Origin: Aquabacterium sp. | GTDB taxonomy: Bacteria > Pseudomonadota > Gammaproteobacteria > Burkholderiales > Burkholderiaceae_C | Direction: 5' to 3' | Assembly: GCF_016234775.1 (NCBI RefSeq) | Contig: NZ_JACRAH010000021.1 | Coordinates: 1-64,000 of the forward strand | Length of the DNA stretch: 64,000 nucleotides | Position numbers and translations under genes: made by a program | The notes under the pieces: model-generated | Databases searched by the model: none | Told to the model about the DNA's origin: nothing | Seen by the model: the letters and a program-made list of their open reading frames with translations, nothing else | Shown here: positions 34,494 through 44,352 of the stretch, one piece after another | Layout of the letters: each line of letters begins with the position of its first letter | How positions within the stretch are numbered: the stretch's first letter is position 1

Positions 34494-35791
34494 GCGTCCA
34501 CCCCTTCCTTCTTGAACAGTTCGCGGAACACCGGGTAGATCTGCGAGGGATCCAGCACCTTGCGCATGGCGAAGTGCTTGTGCATCTCGCTGAGCGCCAG
34601 GTACTCGTCCCACAGGTTCTGCTCGGTCTGCGCCACCTGCACATAAGCGTAGTAGCGAACCAGCGGCAAGATCTTCTGCTCGATGATCTCGCGGCAACGG
34701 CTGGAGTCATGGTGCCAGTTGTCACCGTCGGAGGACTGGGCCACATACAGGTTCCACTCGCTGGTGGGATAGCGAGCCTGGATGATCTCGTCGAGCAGCA
34801 CCAGGGCGCTGGACACCACCGTGCCACCGGTTTCAGTCGCGTGGAAGAACTCGTCCTCCGTCACTTCCTGGGCCTGCGTATGGTGACGGATGAAGACCAG
34901 CTCGATCTTGTCGTAGTGCCGGGTCAGGAACAGGTACAGCAGGATGAAGAAGCGCTTGGACAACTCCTTGCGCTGCTCGTCCATCGAGCCGGATACGTCC
35001 ATCACGCAGAACATCACGGCCTTGGTGGTGGGCACCGGCACCTTGACGCGACTGCGGAAACGCAGGTCGATCGGATCAAGGAAGGGGATACCCTTCATGC
35101 GGCCATACAGATGGGCCAGTTGGGCCTCTATCTCTTCGATCTCGGCCGCGCGCTTGCGGGTCAAGGCGTCATCGCCCGTGACAGGTTGAGCGCGCAGTTC
35201 TGCAAGACGCTCTTCCAGTTCCTTGATCTCGCGGCGTGAGGAGGCCCCCAGGGCAATACGCCGGCCCAGCGCACCACGCATGGAGCGCACAACGTGCAGG
35301 TTGTTGGGCGTGCCGTCGCTGCTGAAGCCAGCGCGGTGGCTCTTCCACTCGGGCACCTCGGCCAGGGCAGTGCGAACCAGGTTAGGCAAGGCCAGGTCTT
35401 CAAAGAAGACCTGCATGAACTCTTCCTTGCTCAGGCTGAAAACAAAGTCGTCTTCACCCTCTCCGGAATCGCTGGCCTGGCCAGACCCGCTGCCCTGCCC
35501 TTGCCCGCCTTGTGGCTTCTCGATTCGGTCGCCCCGAACATACTCTTTATTGCCCGGGTGCACCACCTCCCGTGTGCCGCCTTGACCATGACCGAAAACG
35601 GGCTCGGACAGGTCGCGCTTGGGAATGGTGATGTCCTCACCCTTTTCAAGATCGCGGATGCTGCGCCCGTTGATGGCACGCTGCACTGCTTCACGCACTT
35701 GGTCTTTGTATCGCCGCAGGAAGCGTTCACGGTTGCCGATCGACTTGTTCTTGCCGGCCAGCCGTCTGTCGATGATGTGTTGCCTAGTCAT
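34490..35791 (-). CDS. YeaH/YhbH family VWA-like protein (DUF444)
   Basis: This 433-residue DUF444 protein is homologous to E. coli YeaH. The N-terminus has the basic RRLAGKNKSIGNRERFLRRY region. A Gly/Gln/Ser-rich linker (about 93-112) follows, then a von Willebrand-like fold with the metal-site motif DVSGSMDE near residue 265 and TETGGTVVSSAL. It probably works with the PrkA kinase in stress adaptation; no catalytic activity is established. It is 117 bp downstream of prkA, separated by a hairpin, and coupled to spoVR by a 4-bp overlap. Confidence 0.93.
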   Translation of the reverse strand: MTRQHIIDRRLAGKNKSIGNRERFLRRYKDQVREAVQRAINGRSIRDLEKGEDITIPKRDLSEPVFGHGQGGTREVVHPGNKEYVRGDRIEKPQGGQGQGSGSGQASDSGEGEDDFVFSLSKEEFMQVFFEDLALPNLVRTALAEVPEWKSHRAGFSSDGTPNNLHVVRSMRGALGRRIALGASSRREIKELEERLAELRAQPVTGDDALTRKRAAEIEEIEAQLAHLYGRMKGIPFLDPIDLRFRSRVKVPVPTTKAVMFCVMDVSGSMDEQRKELSKRFFILLYLFLTRHYDKIELVFIRHHTQAQEVTEDEFFHATETGGTVVSSALVLLDEIIQARYPTSEWNLYVAQSSDGDNWHHDSSRCREIIEQKILPLVRYYAYVQVAQTEQNLWDEYLALSEMHKHFAMRKVLDPSQIYPVFRELFKKEGVDA

Positions 35792-35841
35792 GTCGACCCT
35801 TCGCTCAAGGCGCTCTGCCGTCGATCCTCTACAGGGATCTT

Positions 35842-35870
35842 GTTCAACCCGAGGATCACCCGGGTTGAAC
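35842..35870 (-). promoter_or_regulatory. Intercistronic hairpin prkA/yeaH
   Basis: GTTCAACCCG (35842-35851) and CGGGTTGAAC (35861-35870) form a perfect 10-bp stem with a 9-nt loop, between the prkA stop and the yeaH start. There is no T-run, so partial termination, RNA processing or mRNA stabilisation is more likely than full termination. It could set prkA expression above that of the distal genes. Confidence 0.55.
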
Positions 35871-35908
35871 GTGCTGACACCTTCGCGGTGAACAACATTG
35901 GTCTGCTA

Positions 35909-37831
35909 TCAGGATGATTTGCGCACTCGCAGATACCACTCGCACAGCAAGCGAACTTGCTTGGCCGTATAGCCCTTCTGGACCATGCGGTTGACGAAGT
36001 CCTCGTGCTTCTTGACCTCATCGGCGCTGGCCTTGGCGTTGAAGCTGATGACCGGCAACAACTCTTCGGTGTTGCTGAACATCTTCTTCTCGATCACGGT
36101 GCGCAGCTTCTCGTAGCTGGTCCACAGCGGGTTCTTGCCGCCGTTGTTGGCGCGAGCCCGCAGCACGAAGTTGACGATCTCGTTACGGAAGTCCTTCGGG
36201 TTGGCAATGCCGGCAGGCTTTTCGATCTTCTCCAGCTCGGCATTCAGCGCGCCGCGGTCGAAGATTTCACCGGTGTCCGTGTCGCGGTATTCCTGATCCT
36301 GGATCCAGTAATCCGCATACGTCACGTAGCGATCGAAGATGTTCTGGCCGTACTCGGAATAGCTTTCCAGGTAAGCCGTCTGGATCTCCTTGCCGATGAA
36401 CTCGGCGTAGCGCGGTGCCAGCGACTCCTTGATGTAGGAGATGTACTTCTGCTCCAGCTCGGCGGGGAACTGCTCGCGCTCGATCTGCTGCTCCAGCACA
36501 TACATCAGGTGCACCGGGTTGGCAGCCACTTCCTGGCTGTCGAAGTTGAACACCTTGGAGATGATCTTGAAGGCGAAACGCGTGGAGATGCCGCTCATGC
36601 CCTCGTCCACACCGGCGTAGTCGCGGTACTCCTGGATGGACTTGGCCTTGGGGTCGGTGTCCTTGAGGTTCTCGCCGTCATACACCTGCATCTTGGAGTA
36701 GAGGCTGGAGTTTTCGGGCTCCTTCAGGCGGGTCAGGATGGCGAACTGGCTCATCATCTTCAGCGTGCCAGGGGCGCAAGGCGCGGCGGCCAGCGAAGAG
36801 GTGCGAACCAGCTTCTCGTAGATCTTGATTTCTTCCGAGGCACGCAGGCAATAAGGCACCTTGACGATGTAGATCCGGTCAAGGAAGGCCTCGTTGTTCT
36901 TGTTGTTGCGGAAGGCCTTCCACTCGCTTTCGTTCGAGTGAGCCAGCACGACGCCGTCAAACGGAATGGCACCGAAGCCTTCCGTACCCTTGAAGTTGCC
37001 TTCCTGGGTGGCAGTCAGCAGGGGGTGCAGCACCTTGATGGGCGCCTTGAACATTTCCACGAATTCGAGCAAGCCCTGGTTGGCCAGGCACAGGCCACCG
37101 GAGTAGCTGTAGGCGTCCGGGTCATCCTGAGCGTAGGTTTCGAGTTTGCGGATGTCGACCTTGCCGACCAGGGCGCTGATGTCCTGGTTGTTTTCGTCAC
37201 CGGGCTCGGTCTTGGCAATACCCACCTGCTTGAGGATGCTGGGGTAGCGCTTGACGACCTTGAACTTGCGGATGTCGCCACCGAACTCTTCCAGACGCTT
37301 CACGGCCCAGGGGCTCAGGATGCGCTGCAGGTAACGGCGAGGGATGCCGTATTCCTTTTCCAGAATAGGGCCATCTTCCGTCGGGTCAAACAACCCCAGG
37401 GGCGACTCGTTGACGGGCGAGCCCTTGATGGCATAGAAGGGTACTTTTTCGGCGAGCAACTTGAGCCGCTCGGCAATCGAGGACTTGCCGCCACCGACAG
37501 GGCCCAGCAAGTACAAGATCTGCTTCTTTTCTTCCAGGCCTTGCGCGGCATGGCGGAAGTAGCTGACGACCTGCTCAATGGCATCTTCCATGCCATAGAA
37601 CTCTTCGAACGCGGGGTAGATCTTGATCACCTTGTTGGTGAAGATCCGAGACAGGCGCGGGTCATTGCGCGTGTCGATCATCTGCGGCTCGCCGATCGCC
37701 TGGAGCATGCGCTCTGCCGCGGTGGCGAAGGCCGACTTGTCTTTCTTGCAGATCTCGAGGTATTCCTCGAGGGTGAATTCTTCTTCGCGAGTGCGCTCGT
37801 AGCGAGCTGCGAAGTTGCTGATCACGTCCAT
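35909..37831 (-). CDS. prkA: PrkA/YeaG serine protein kinase
   Basis: This 640-residue PrkA family protein has an N-terminal AAA+ module with Walker A LGPVGGGKSS (about residues 108-117) and a C-terminal kinase-like region. In E. coli YeaG modulates the response to sustained nitrogen starvation. Conserved stretches include RLSRIFTNKVIKIYPAF, the ESPLGLFDP loop and GAIPFDGVVLAHSNESEW. The start at 37831 (MDVISNFAARYER) follows GGAGG with 5-bp spacing. It leads the operon with yeaH and spoVR, the same trio order seen in many Proteobacteria. The 261-bp gap upstream should hold the promoter, but I could not assign one. Confidence 0.95.
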   Translation of the reverse strand: MDVISNFAARYERTREEEFTLEEYLEICKKDKSAFATAAERMLQAIGEPQMIDTRNDPRLSRIFTNKVIKIYPAFEEFYGMEDAIEQVVSYFRHAAQGLEEKKQILYLLGPVGGGKSSIAERLKLLAEKVPFYAIKGSPVNESPLGLFDPTEDGPILEKEYGIPRRYLQRILSPWAVKRLEEFGGDIRKFKVVKRYPSILKQVGIAKTEPGDENNQDISALVGKVDIRKLETYAQDDPDAYSYSGGLCLANQGLLEFVEMFKAPIKVLHPLLTATQEGNFKGTEGFGAIPFDGVVLAHSNESEWKAFRNNKNNEAFLDRIYIVKVPYCLRASEEIKIYEKLVRTSSLAAAPCAPGTLKMMSQFAILTRLKEPENSSLYSKMQVYDGENLKDTDPKAKSIQEYRDYAGVDEGMSGISTRFAFKIISKVFNFDSQEVAANPVHLMYVLEQQIEREQFPAELEQKYISYIKESLAPRYAEFIGKEIQTAYLESYSEYGQNIFDRYVTYADYWIQDQEYRDTDTGEIFDRGALNAELEKIEKPAGIANPKDFRNEIVNFVLRARANNGGKNPLWTSYEKLRTVIEKKMFSNTEELLPVISFNAKASADEVKKHEDFVNRMVQKGYTAKQVRLLCEWYLRVRKSS

Positions 37832-38092
37832 ACAGACCTCCAAACCATCGACTTACGCCATCGATGCCTCGTGATCTGCGCCGTAACCACCTGGTGACCT
37901 CGGCGCGACCACACAAGCATCGCCTTCACACCAAAGATCGAGGAAATCACTGTTCTTGCAAGCCCGGATAACACCCCGGAAACTGCCCCAGATCAATGAC
38001 TTCGTTGTTGTCTATCTTGCACCTTTTTTGATTCATGCGTGCTGCTTGCACACAACAAGGCACGCTTTCATCACATTCCTACCCTCACGACA

Positions 38093-40672
38093 CTAAATAT
38101 TGCTGCTGGCACGCACCTCTTCCATGCTCGTTATGCCGGAGAGGACTTTCTCTATGCCATCTTGTCGCAAGGTGCGCATGCCCTCTTTCAGCGATTGATT
38201 GAGCAAGGCTTCGGCGTTCGCACCAGTCTGGATCATGCGGCGCACCTCGCGGCTGACCGACAGCAGTTCGTGCAGGCCGGCACGGCCCTTGTAGCCGGTG
38301 TGGTTGCACTGCGGGCAGCCTTTGGCGGTGTGGGTCATGAGCACGCCATCGCGCCCCAGGCGCTGCTGCCAGTCGGCCTGCACGGCTTCGGCCGTGATGT
38401 GTTCCTGGTGCTCGGGGAACACGAACATGTATTCCTTCATCAGGTCGTCAATGTAGGCCTGTGAGGCTGGTTCGGACACCTTGCACGCGCTGCACAAACG
38501 GCGCACCAGACGCTGCGCCAGCACGACCAGCAGCGCATCGGCGAAATTGAACGGGTCCATGCCCATGTCCAGCAGCCGGGTAACCGTTTCTGGTGCACTG
38601 TTGGTGTGCAGCGTGGTCAGCACCAGGTGGCCGGTCAATGAGGCCTCGATGCCCATATCGGCCGTTTCATGGTCACGGATTTCGCCCACCATGATCACAT
38701 CCGGATCGGCACGCAGGAAGGCCCGCAGCGCCTTGGCGAAGGTCCAGTCAATCTTGGGATTGATCTGCACCTGCCGCAAGCCTGGTTGGGTGATTTCAAC
38801 CGGGTCTTCGGCCGTCCAGATCTTGCGCTCCGGCACGTTGATGAAGCTCAGCGCCGAATGCAAGGTGGTGGTCTTGCCCGAACCGGTTGGGCCCACGCAC
38901 AGGATCATGCCGTAAGGCCGCTCCAGAGCGCTTTTCAGTCGCGTCAAATTGAGTTCACTCAGGCCGATCTTGTCCAGCGGCAGGGGGCGCGCGGAACTCA
39001 GAATCCGCATGACCACATCTTCCAGGCCGTTGTTGGTCGGGATGGTGGCCACCCGCAACTCCAGCCTGTACTGCGGCACGAAACGCGCAAAGTTGATCTT
39101 GCCGTCCTGAGGCTTGCGACGCTCGGAAATGTCCAGGTCGCACATGATTTTGATGCGGGCGATCATGGCACTGCGGTAGTTGTGCGGCAGCTCCAGGTAA
39201 GGCACCAGGCCGCCGTCCTTGCGGAAGCGGATCTTGATCTTGTCGCGCCCAGGGTAGCTCTCGATGTGGATGTCGGAGACGCCCTGGGTGTAGGCCTCCA
39301 CGATCATGGTGTTGATCAGACGCACCAGCGAGTTGTCGCTTTGCTCGATGGGCCGGTCTTCCTCCTGGAAAGACTTGTTGTCCAGGCCTTCCTTTTCCAG
39401 GTCTTCGACCAGCTTGCCGGAGTCGATGGCGTCCAACTCCAGCTCAGCCGGCTCGGCAAAAGCGGTGAACATCACCGAGGTTACATCGGCGCCCAATTTG
39501 GCGTAGGCATCCCGAATCGACCACTCCAGTTGGCTCTGATTGGCCAGCACGGGCACGATCTTGCACTGCGTGACGAACTCCAGTTCGGCCAGCACACTGC
39601 GCTTGCTGGGATCCTCCACGGCCACGATCAGCATGGATTCGTGCAGCAGCAATGGCGCCACGAGCAAGCGTGCCGCCACATTGAACGGCACCCGGTGCAG
39701 CGCATCCGGATCGGCGGGGAACTTGTCCAGGTCTACAAGGGGGTAGCCCATCTTGCGGGCCAGCGCACTCAGCAAGTCCTGCCGCGACACCATGCCCAGG
39801 CGCACCAACAGCTCACCCAGCGGCACGGTTCGGTCATGCTGTTGCTGTTTGAGCGCAATCTGCAGTTGATCGTCAGAGATCAGGCCCAGCGCGATCAAGG
39901 CCTCGCCAATGCGCACCATCGGCATGTGGCTCTGGCGCTGAATGGCATCGATCAACTGCTCGGGCGACACCACTTTCTGCGTCAGCAAGATGTCGCCCAG
40001 CTTCTGATTGCGCAGGTTTTGCTGCACGTCGATGGCTTGCTGCACGTCGTCGGGCGTGACGGCCTGCGCGTCGATCAAGGCCTGGCCGATCAGCGGGCCG
40101 ATTTCCACACCCGCGATGATGTCGGCGGGCACAAACAGCCGGCTGACCGCACCTTTTTCATCCACCGGAGGGAACAGGAACAGCCCATATTCGTTGTCGA
40201 CATGGCCAATCGTGTCGCCTTCCAGCGTACCGCCCGCCACCAGATGCACGCGGTAATCGGTAACCGGGCGCTCGGTGAGCACACCGCCATCGTGTTGCGC
40301 CACTTCGTGGCTCACCGCCGTGGGCTCCAGCGCCCTGGTCAGCAAGAGGGTGCGGAACTGGTTGAAGCGCAGCGGCATGGTCGTGCGAGCCGGCGGCACC
40401 TGGATGTGCGCCACCCGTTCGGTCGGCACGAAAAAGTTCAGACGCCCCTGCATGACGCGACCATTGAGCCCGACGATCTGACAAGGCTCGGACTCCTGCT
40501 GCGCGGTCGCCACCGGGTAGGTGGCAAAGGGGGGCGTCGGCCAGCGAAACGCCCCATTGGTAACGTCGCCGGCGTCTGCATCACCAAAGCCCGCGTCCTG
40601 AAAGTCGGCGACTTTCTGCGGTGCTGGCGGGCCAGCGTCGTTTCGGGCGGCGTGATCAGGGTAATCAGACAT
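38093..40672 (-). CDS. PilB/GspE-type secretion ATPase with N-terminal repeats
   Basis: This 859-residue hexameric-type ATPase belongs to the type II secretion / type IV pilus extension family. It has Walker A GPTGSGKTT, an Asp box (WTAEDPVEIT), Walker B (DPDVIMVGEIRD), and a zinc-type CSAC...CPQC pair. The N-terminal half is unusual. Residues 65-190 form a beta-rich domain of unknown type. Residues 195-308 are four helical repeats of exactly 30 residues beginning IGQAL, LGDIL, IGEAL and LGELL. The T2SSE N-terminal domain follows. Starting at 40672, it has AAGGA 5 bp upstream of the ATG. No pilin, GspF or secretin gene is nearby, so it is an orphan. Confidence 0.88.
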   Translation of the reverse strand: MSDYPDHAARNDAGPPAPQKVADFQDAGFGDADAGDVTNGAFRWPTPPFATYPVATAQQESEPCQIVGLNGRVMQGRLNFFVPTERVAHIQVPPARTTMPLRFNQFRTLLLTRALEPTAVSHEVAQHDGGVLTERPVTDYRVHLVAGGTLEGDTIGHVDNEYGLFLFPPVDEKGAVSRLFVPADIIAGVEIGPLIGQALIDAQAVTPDDVQQAIDVQQNLRNQKLGDILLTQKVVSPEQLIDAIQRQSHMPMVRIGEALIALGLISDDQLQIALKQQQHDRTVPLGELLVRLGMVSRQDLLSALARKMGYPLVDLDKFPADPDALHRVPFNVAARLLVAPLLLHESMLIVAVEDPSKRSVLAELEFVTQCKIVPVLANQSQLEWSIRDAYAKLGADVTSVMFTAFAEPAELELDAIDSGKLVEDLEKEGLDNKSFQEEDRPIEQSDNSLVRLINTMIVEAYTQGVSDIHIESYPGRDKIKIRFRKDGGLVPYLELPHNYRSAMIARIKIMCDLDISERRKPQDGKINFARFVPQYRLELRVATIPTNNGLEDVVMRILSSARPLPLDKIGLSELNLTRLKSALERPYGMILCVGPTGSGKTTTLHSALSFINVPERKIWTAEDPVEITQPGLRQVQINPKIDWTFAKALRAFLRADPDVIMVGEIRDHETADMGIEASLTGHLVLTTLHTNSAPETVTRLLDMGMDPFNFADALLVVLAQRLVRRLCSACKVSEPASQAYIDDLMKEYMFVFPEHQEHITAEAVQADWQQRLGRDGVLMTHTAKGCPQCNHTGYKGRAGLHELLSVSREVRRMIQTGANAEALLNQSLKEGMRTLRQDGIEKVLSGITSMEEVRASSNI

Positions 40673-40916
40673 GTCGATCCTTGCATCCGGGATGAGACAC
40701 TGACACCCCGGGTTGATTGCCATGCTATGAAACTGACTGCATCATGATGGGCGCAAAAACGGCAGAAATACCGGGCTTTGCACGCCGACCTGCCGGCCTC
40801 AAGGTCGCCACTTTGCGTTTTTTTGAAGAAACAGTGTCAGATTTCGAGGTGCTGTACGACAGACACCAGGCGAGGCTTGCTCGCGTATCCTTGAAACTGA
40901 ATCACCGGACATCGAC

Positions 40917-41213
40917 ATGAACCAACGTCAACTGCTGTCTTCTGCACTCGCTTCCGTATTGGCGCTTGGCGCCGCCACGGCCCAGGCTCACGACGAACCC
41001 GCCCCGAAGGACAAGGAGAAGTGCTACGGCATCGTCAAGGCGGGCCAGAACCACTGCGCCAACCTGTCGGGCACCCACTCCTGCGCCGGCGAGGCCAAGA
41101 CCGACAACGCCCCATCGGAGTGGAAGCTCGTGGCCAAGGGCAGTTGCGCGAAGATGGGCGGCATGAATGCCGAGCAAGCCAAGGCCGCCCTGGCCAAGAC
41201 AGGCTCCAAGTAA
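40917..41213 (+). CDS. bufA1: Bufferin BufA1 (DUF2282) precursor
   Basis: This 98-residue exported peptide has a signal sequence (cleaved about AQA/HDEP) and four cysteines at 36, 47, 56 and 77 (DKEKCYG, NHCANL, SHTCAG-like [14 protein letters not shown]). This is the DUF2282/bufferin-1 pattern. Bufferins are ribosomally made peptides whose cysteines are oxidised by the BufB/BufC pair to copper-binding thiooxazole groups, protecting the periplasm from copper. bufB and bufC follow directly. The start at 40917 is set by the signal peptide. The 244-bp upstream gap contains no promoter I can assign. The copper role comes from the family, not from this sequence. Confidence 0.88.
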   Translation: MNQRQLLSSALASVLALGAATAQAHDEPAPKDKEKCYGIVKAGQNHCANLSGTHSCAGEAKTDNAPSEWKLVAKGSCAKMGGMNAEQAKAALAKTGSK

Positions 41214-41243
41214 ACCAGGCCATCTGGTCGGTCTATCTCCCAG

Positions 41244-42197
41244 ATGCATCGCTCGCCTGCTTCCCTGATCGGCATCGGCCTGCGGCAGCCTCATGCCCAG
41301 GCCTTGTTGACGCAACGCCCTGCTCTGGGCTTTGTCGAGGTGCACTCGGAGAATTTCTTCGCCGAAGGCGGCAGTGCCATCCAGGCCTTGCTGGATGTCC
41401 GGGCGCACTACCCTGTCAGCCTGCACGGCGTGGGGCTGTCGCTGGGCTCGGCCAGTGGGCTGGACGAGCCCCATCTGGAGCGGCTGGCCAGGCTGGTCGA
41501 GCAGATCGACCCGGTTCGGGTGTCGGATCACGCCAGCTTTGCACGCGCCCAGCCTGCCAGCCCCACGTCACCGGGTGCCGTGCATGCCAGTGATCTGCTG
41601 CCGCTGGCGTTCACGCCCGCGTCGCAAGATGCGCTGGTCGCCAATATCCAGCGGGTCCAGGATCGCCTGCGTCGCCCCATCCTGATCGAGAACCTGTCGG
41701 CCTACATGGCGTACGAGGACGATCAGATCCCCGAAGTCGAGTTCCTCATCCAGACGTGCCGACGGGCAGGTTGCCAGTTGCTGCTGGATCTGAACAACCT
41801 GGTCGTCAACGGCCTGAACCGGGCGCGGCGCCTGCACTGGCAGGATTCGCCGGGCAGCGAGCCTGATCGCGAGCGAGCAACCTACCAGGCACGTGCCGAG
41901 GCACTGGATGTCGTCTGGTCGATGCCGCCTGGCATGGTCGGGCAGATTCACCTCGCCGGATTCCGCTGGCCTGCACAGCCCGATCAGTTGGTCATCGACG
42001 ACCACAGCCAGCGCGTCAGCCCAGCCGTCTGGGACGCGTATGACATGGCGCTGAACCACCTGGGCGAGGTGCCCACCTTGATGGAGTGGGATGTGGACCT
42101 GCCCCCGCTGGCCGTTTTGCTGGACGAGGCCAGGCTGGCCGCCGAGGTGATCGCCCAATCCCGCGGCGAGCCCGACATGATGGACTTCGACGAATGA
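41244..42197 (+). CDS. bufB: MNIO family iron enzyme BufB (DUF692)
   Basis: This 317-residue DUF692 protein is a multinuclear non-heme iron oxidase with a TIM-barrel fold. Metal-ligand regions are visible: GFVEVHSENFF, LHGVGLSLGS, VSDHASF, LIENLSAYM, LLLDLNNLVVN and the GQIHLAGFR histidine. It modifies cysteines of the BufA1 precursor with help from BufC. It lies 30 bp after bufA1, and its stop overlaps the bufC ATG by 4 bp. Motifs and length are standard for the family. Confidence 0.92.
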   Translation: MHRSPASLIGIGLRQPHAQALLTQRPALGFVEVHSENFFAEGGSAIQALLDVRAHYPVSLHGVGLSLGSASGLDEPHLERLARLVEQIDPVRVSDHASFARAQPASPTSPGAVHASDLLPLAFTPASQDALVANIQRVQDRLRRPILIENLSAYMAYEDDQIPEVEFLIQTCRRAGCQLLLDLNNLVVNGLNRARRLHWQDSPGSEPDRERATYQARAEALDVVWSMPPGMVGQIHLAGFRWPAQPDQLVIDDHSQRVSPAVWDAYDMALNHLGEVPTLMEWDVDLPPLAVLLDEARLAAEVIAQSRGEPDMMDFDE

Positions 42198-42991
42198 GCC
42201 TCGAAGAGGAACTGGCCCGGCAACAGGCTGTTCTGGCGGCCCTGCAGCAAGGCTGGCCTGCGATCCACACCGCGCGGCTGCAGACCGATGCGGCAGGCCT
42301 GCGCGCCTACCAGGTCAATGCACGGGCGACCGCGCAGCGGGTCTTGCTGGCGCACTTCCCCACCGTGGCCGCCATGCTCGGCGACGAAGCATTGGGCATG
42401 CTGGCCATACTGCTGTGGAAGCAATCGCCCCCCTCCAGTGGTGATCTGGGGCAATGGGGTGGCGGCCTGCCGGATCTCATCGGCACACGGGCTGAACTGA
42501 CCGACTGGCCCTGGCTGGCCGACTGCGCCCGGCTGGACTGGGCGCGCCACCTCTGCGAGCGTGCCGCCGACGCTCAACAGGATCACGGCAGCTTGCACAG
42601 GCTGGGCGACAGTGCACCCCGATCACTGCGCCTGCACCTGCAGCCCTGCGTGCAGGTGATCACATCGCCATGGCCTCTGGCGGCTTTGTGGGCGGCGCAT
42701 CAGTTGCCGGAATCGGCGCAGGCGGCTGCGGCTGAAACGGCCTTGCAGTCGGGCCAGGGCATGCGCGCCACGGTTGTGTGGCGCTCACCATGGCAGTTGC
42801 AGATGAGTGAGATTTCAGCCCAGGACGGTCATTGGATGCAGCTGCTGCTTGAGGCAAGCCAGCACGATGGCGCCGACGTATCACTGGGTAGCTTGCTCAA
42901 TCATGCACCGGCCGGCTTCGACTTCAGCGCCTGGCTGACCACCGCCGTGATGCAGGGCTGGCTATGGCGCATCACAACGACCACGGAGTGA
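42194..42991 (+). CDS. bufC: BufC, DNA-binding-domain-like partner (DUF2063)
   Basis: This 265-residue protein of the DUF2063 family, the partner of MNIO enzymes, binds the precursor peptide and presents it. The N-terminal helical half shows AYQVNARATAQRVLLAHFPTVAAMLGDEAL-type sequence (about residues 33-62). The C-terminal half is a winged-helix-like peptide-recognition domain. The start at 42194 is fixed by the ATGA overlap with bufB; the longer frame to 42086 is a shadow. It closes the bufA1-bufB-bufC operon and converges on tolA with 53 bp between. Confidence 0.87.
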   Translation: MSLEEELARQQAVLAALQQGWPAIHTARLQTDAAGLRAYQVNARATAQRVLLAHFPTVAAMLGDEALGMLAILLWKQSPPSSGDLGQWGGGLPDLIGTRAELTDWPWLADCARLDWARHLCERAADAQQDHGSLHRLGDSAPRSLRLHLQPCVQVITSPWPLAALWAAHQLPESAQAAAAETALQSGQGMRATVVWRSPWQLQMSEISAQDGHWMQLLLEASQHDGADVSLGSLLNHAPAGFDFSAWLTTAVMQGWLWRITTTTE

Positions 42992-43044
42992 GTGGCCTGC
43001 GTGCCCGATAGTCAGTCCACCCAAACCGGGAGTCAGAACCCGGC

Positions 43045-43902
43045 TCAGAAGTCCTTGTAGCGGAAGCCCAGTTGCATGGAGATGGGCACCTCGCCCTGCT
43101 CGTTCTTGGGCAGCACTTCGGTCTTGTCGATGGCACGCATCACAGCCTCATCCCATGAGGGCACACCGGAAGGCTCGATGAGCTTGCGCGCGATGATGCG
43201 ACCATCCGGCGAGCAATGCACCTCCACCACCGCACGCGGGTCACCGCTGATGCTCTCGGTGAAGATGATGTTGGGCTTGACGCGCGCCACGATGCGCCCG
43301 GCATAGGCTGCGCTGGGGCCCGCTGAACGGTTGGCCGCACCCAGAGATGCTTCCAACTGAGCCATGATGCCCTTGAGCGGCGCGTTCTGCTGCGAGCCGG
43401 GCTTGCCCTGGCTGTCCGTGCGGCTTGTCGTTTTCGAGTTCACCGGCTTGGTGGCAGGCTCGGGCTTCTTCGGTGGGGTCTTCTCTGGCTTCTTGACAGA
43501 CTTGACCGGCTCATCCGTGATGAAGACCTCGCGAGGCTCCTGAGGCTTGCGCTTCTTGGGCTCTTTCTTGGGCTTGCGCTCGACCACCACATCGGGAACG
43601 GGCTCGGGCGCAGGCGGCTCAGGTTCCACCGCCTTGACCGGCTCCGGTGGTGGCTCAACGGGCGGTGTCTCCACCTTGGGCGGCGGTGGCGGCGCCTCGG
43701 GCGCGGCCGCACGCGGGATCTCGGCCCAGACTTCAGCTTCCACCACGTCCGGCGTGCTCATCTTCCAGCGCACGCCCAGCGCCAGCGCCGCCACCAGCAT
43801 CAGGTGAACGCCCAGGGCCAGCGCGCCGCCCAGCCCCCAGCCATCCGCCGAGCGGGGGCGGAGAACGGGGCCGGAGCCCTGGCTGACGGCGTCGGCGTTC
43901 AA
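43045..43902 (-). CDS. tolA: Cell-envelope protein TolA
   Basis: TolA is the periplasm-spanning link of the Tol-Pal system. It has one N-terminal transmembrane helix (about 26-46), a long Pro/Glu/Lys-rich stalk (about 60-190), and a C-terminal TonB/TolA domain with VVEVHCSPDGRIIARKLIE and PSWDEAVMRAIDK. The 285 residues start at a TTG codon (43902) that follows GGAGG with 8-bp spacing, 4 bp after the tolR stop. No ATG or GTG gives a better start that keeps the membrane helix. tolB and pal, which normally follow, are absent here; the next gene is the convergent bufC. Confidence 0.88.
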   Translation of the reverse strand: MNADAVSQGSGPVLRPRSADGWGLGGALALGVHLMLVAALALGVRWKMSTPDVVEAEVWAEIPRAAAPEAPPPPPKVETPPVEPPPEPVKAVEPEPPAPEPVPDVVVERKPKKEPKKRKPQEPREVFITDEPVKSVKKPEKTPPKKPEPATKPVNSKTTSRTDSQGKPGSQQNAPLKGIMAQLEASLGAANRSAGPSAAYAGRIVARVKPNIIFTESISGDPRAVVEVHCSPDGRIIARKLIEPSGVPSWDEAVMRAIDKTEVLPKNEQGEVPISMQLGFRYKDF

Positions 43903-43906
43903 GGCA

Positions 43907-44350
<444 letters not shown>

Positions 44351-44352
44351 GG

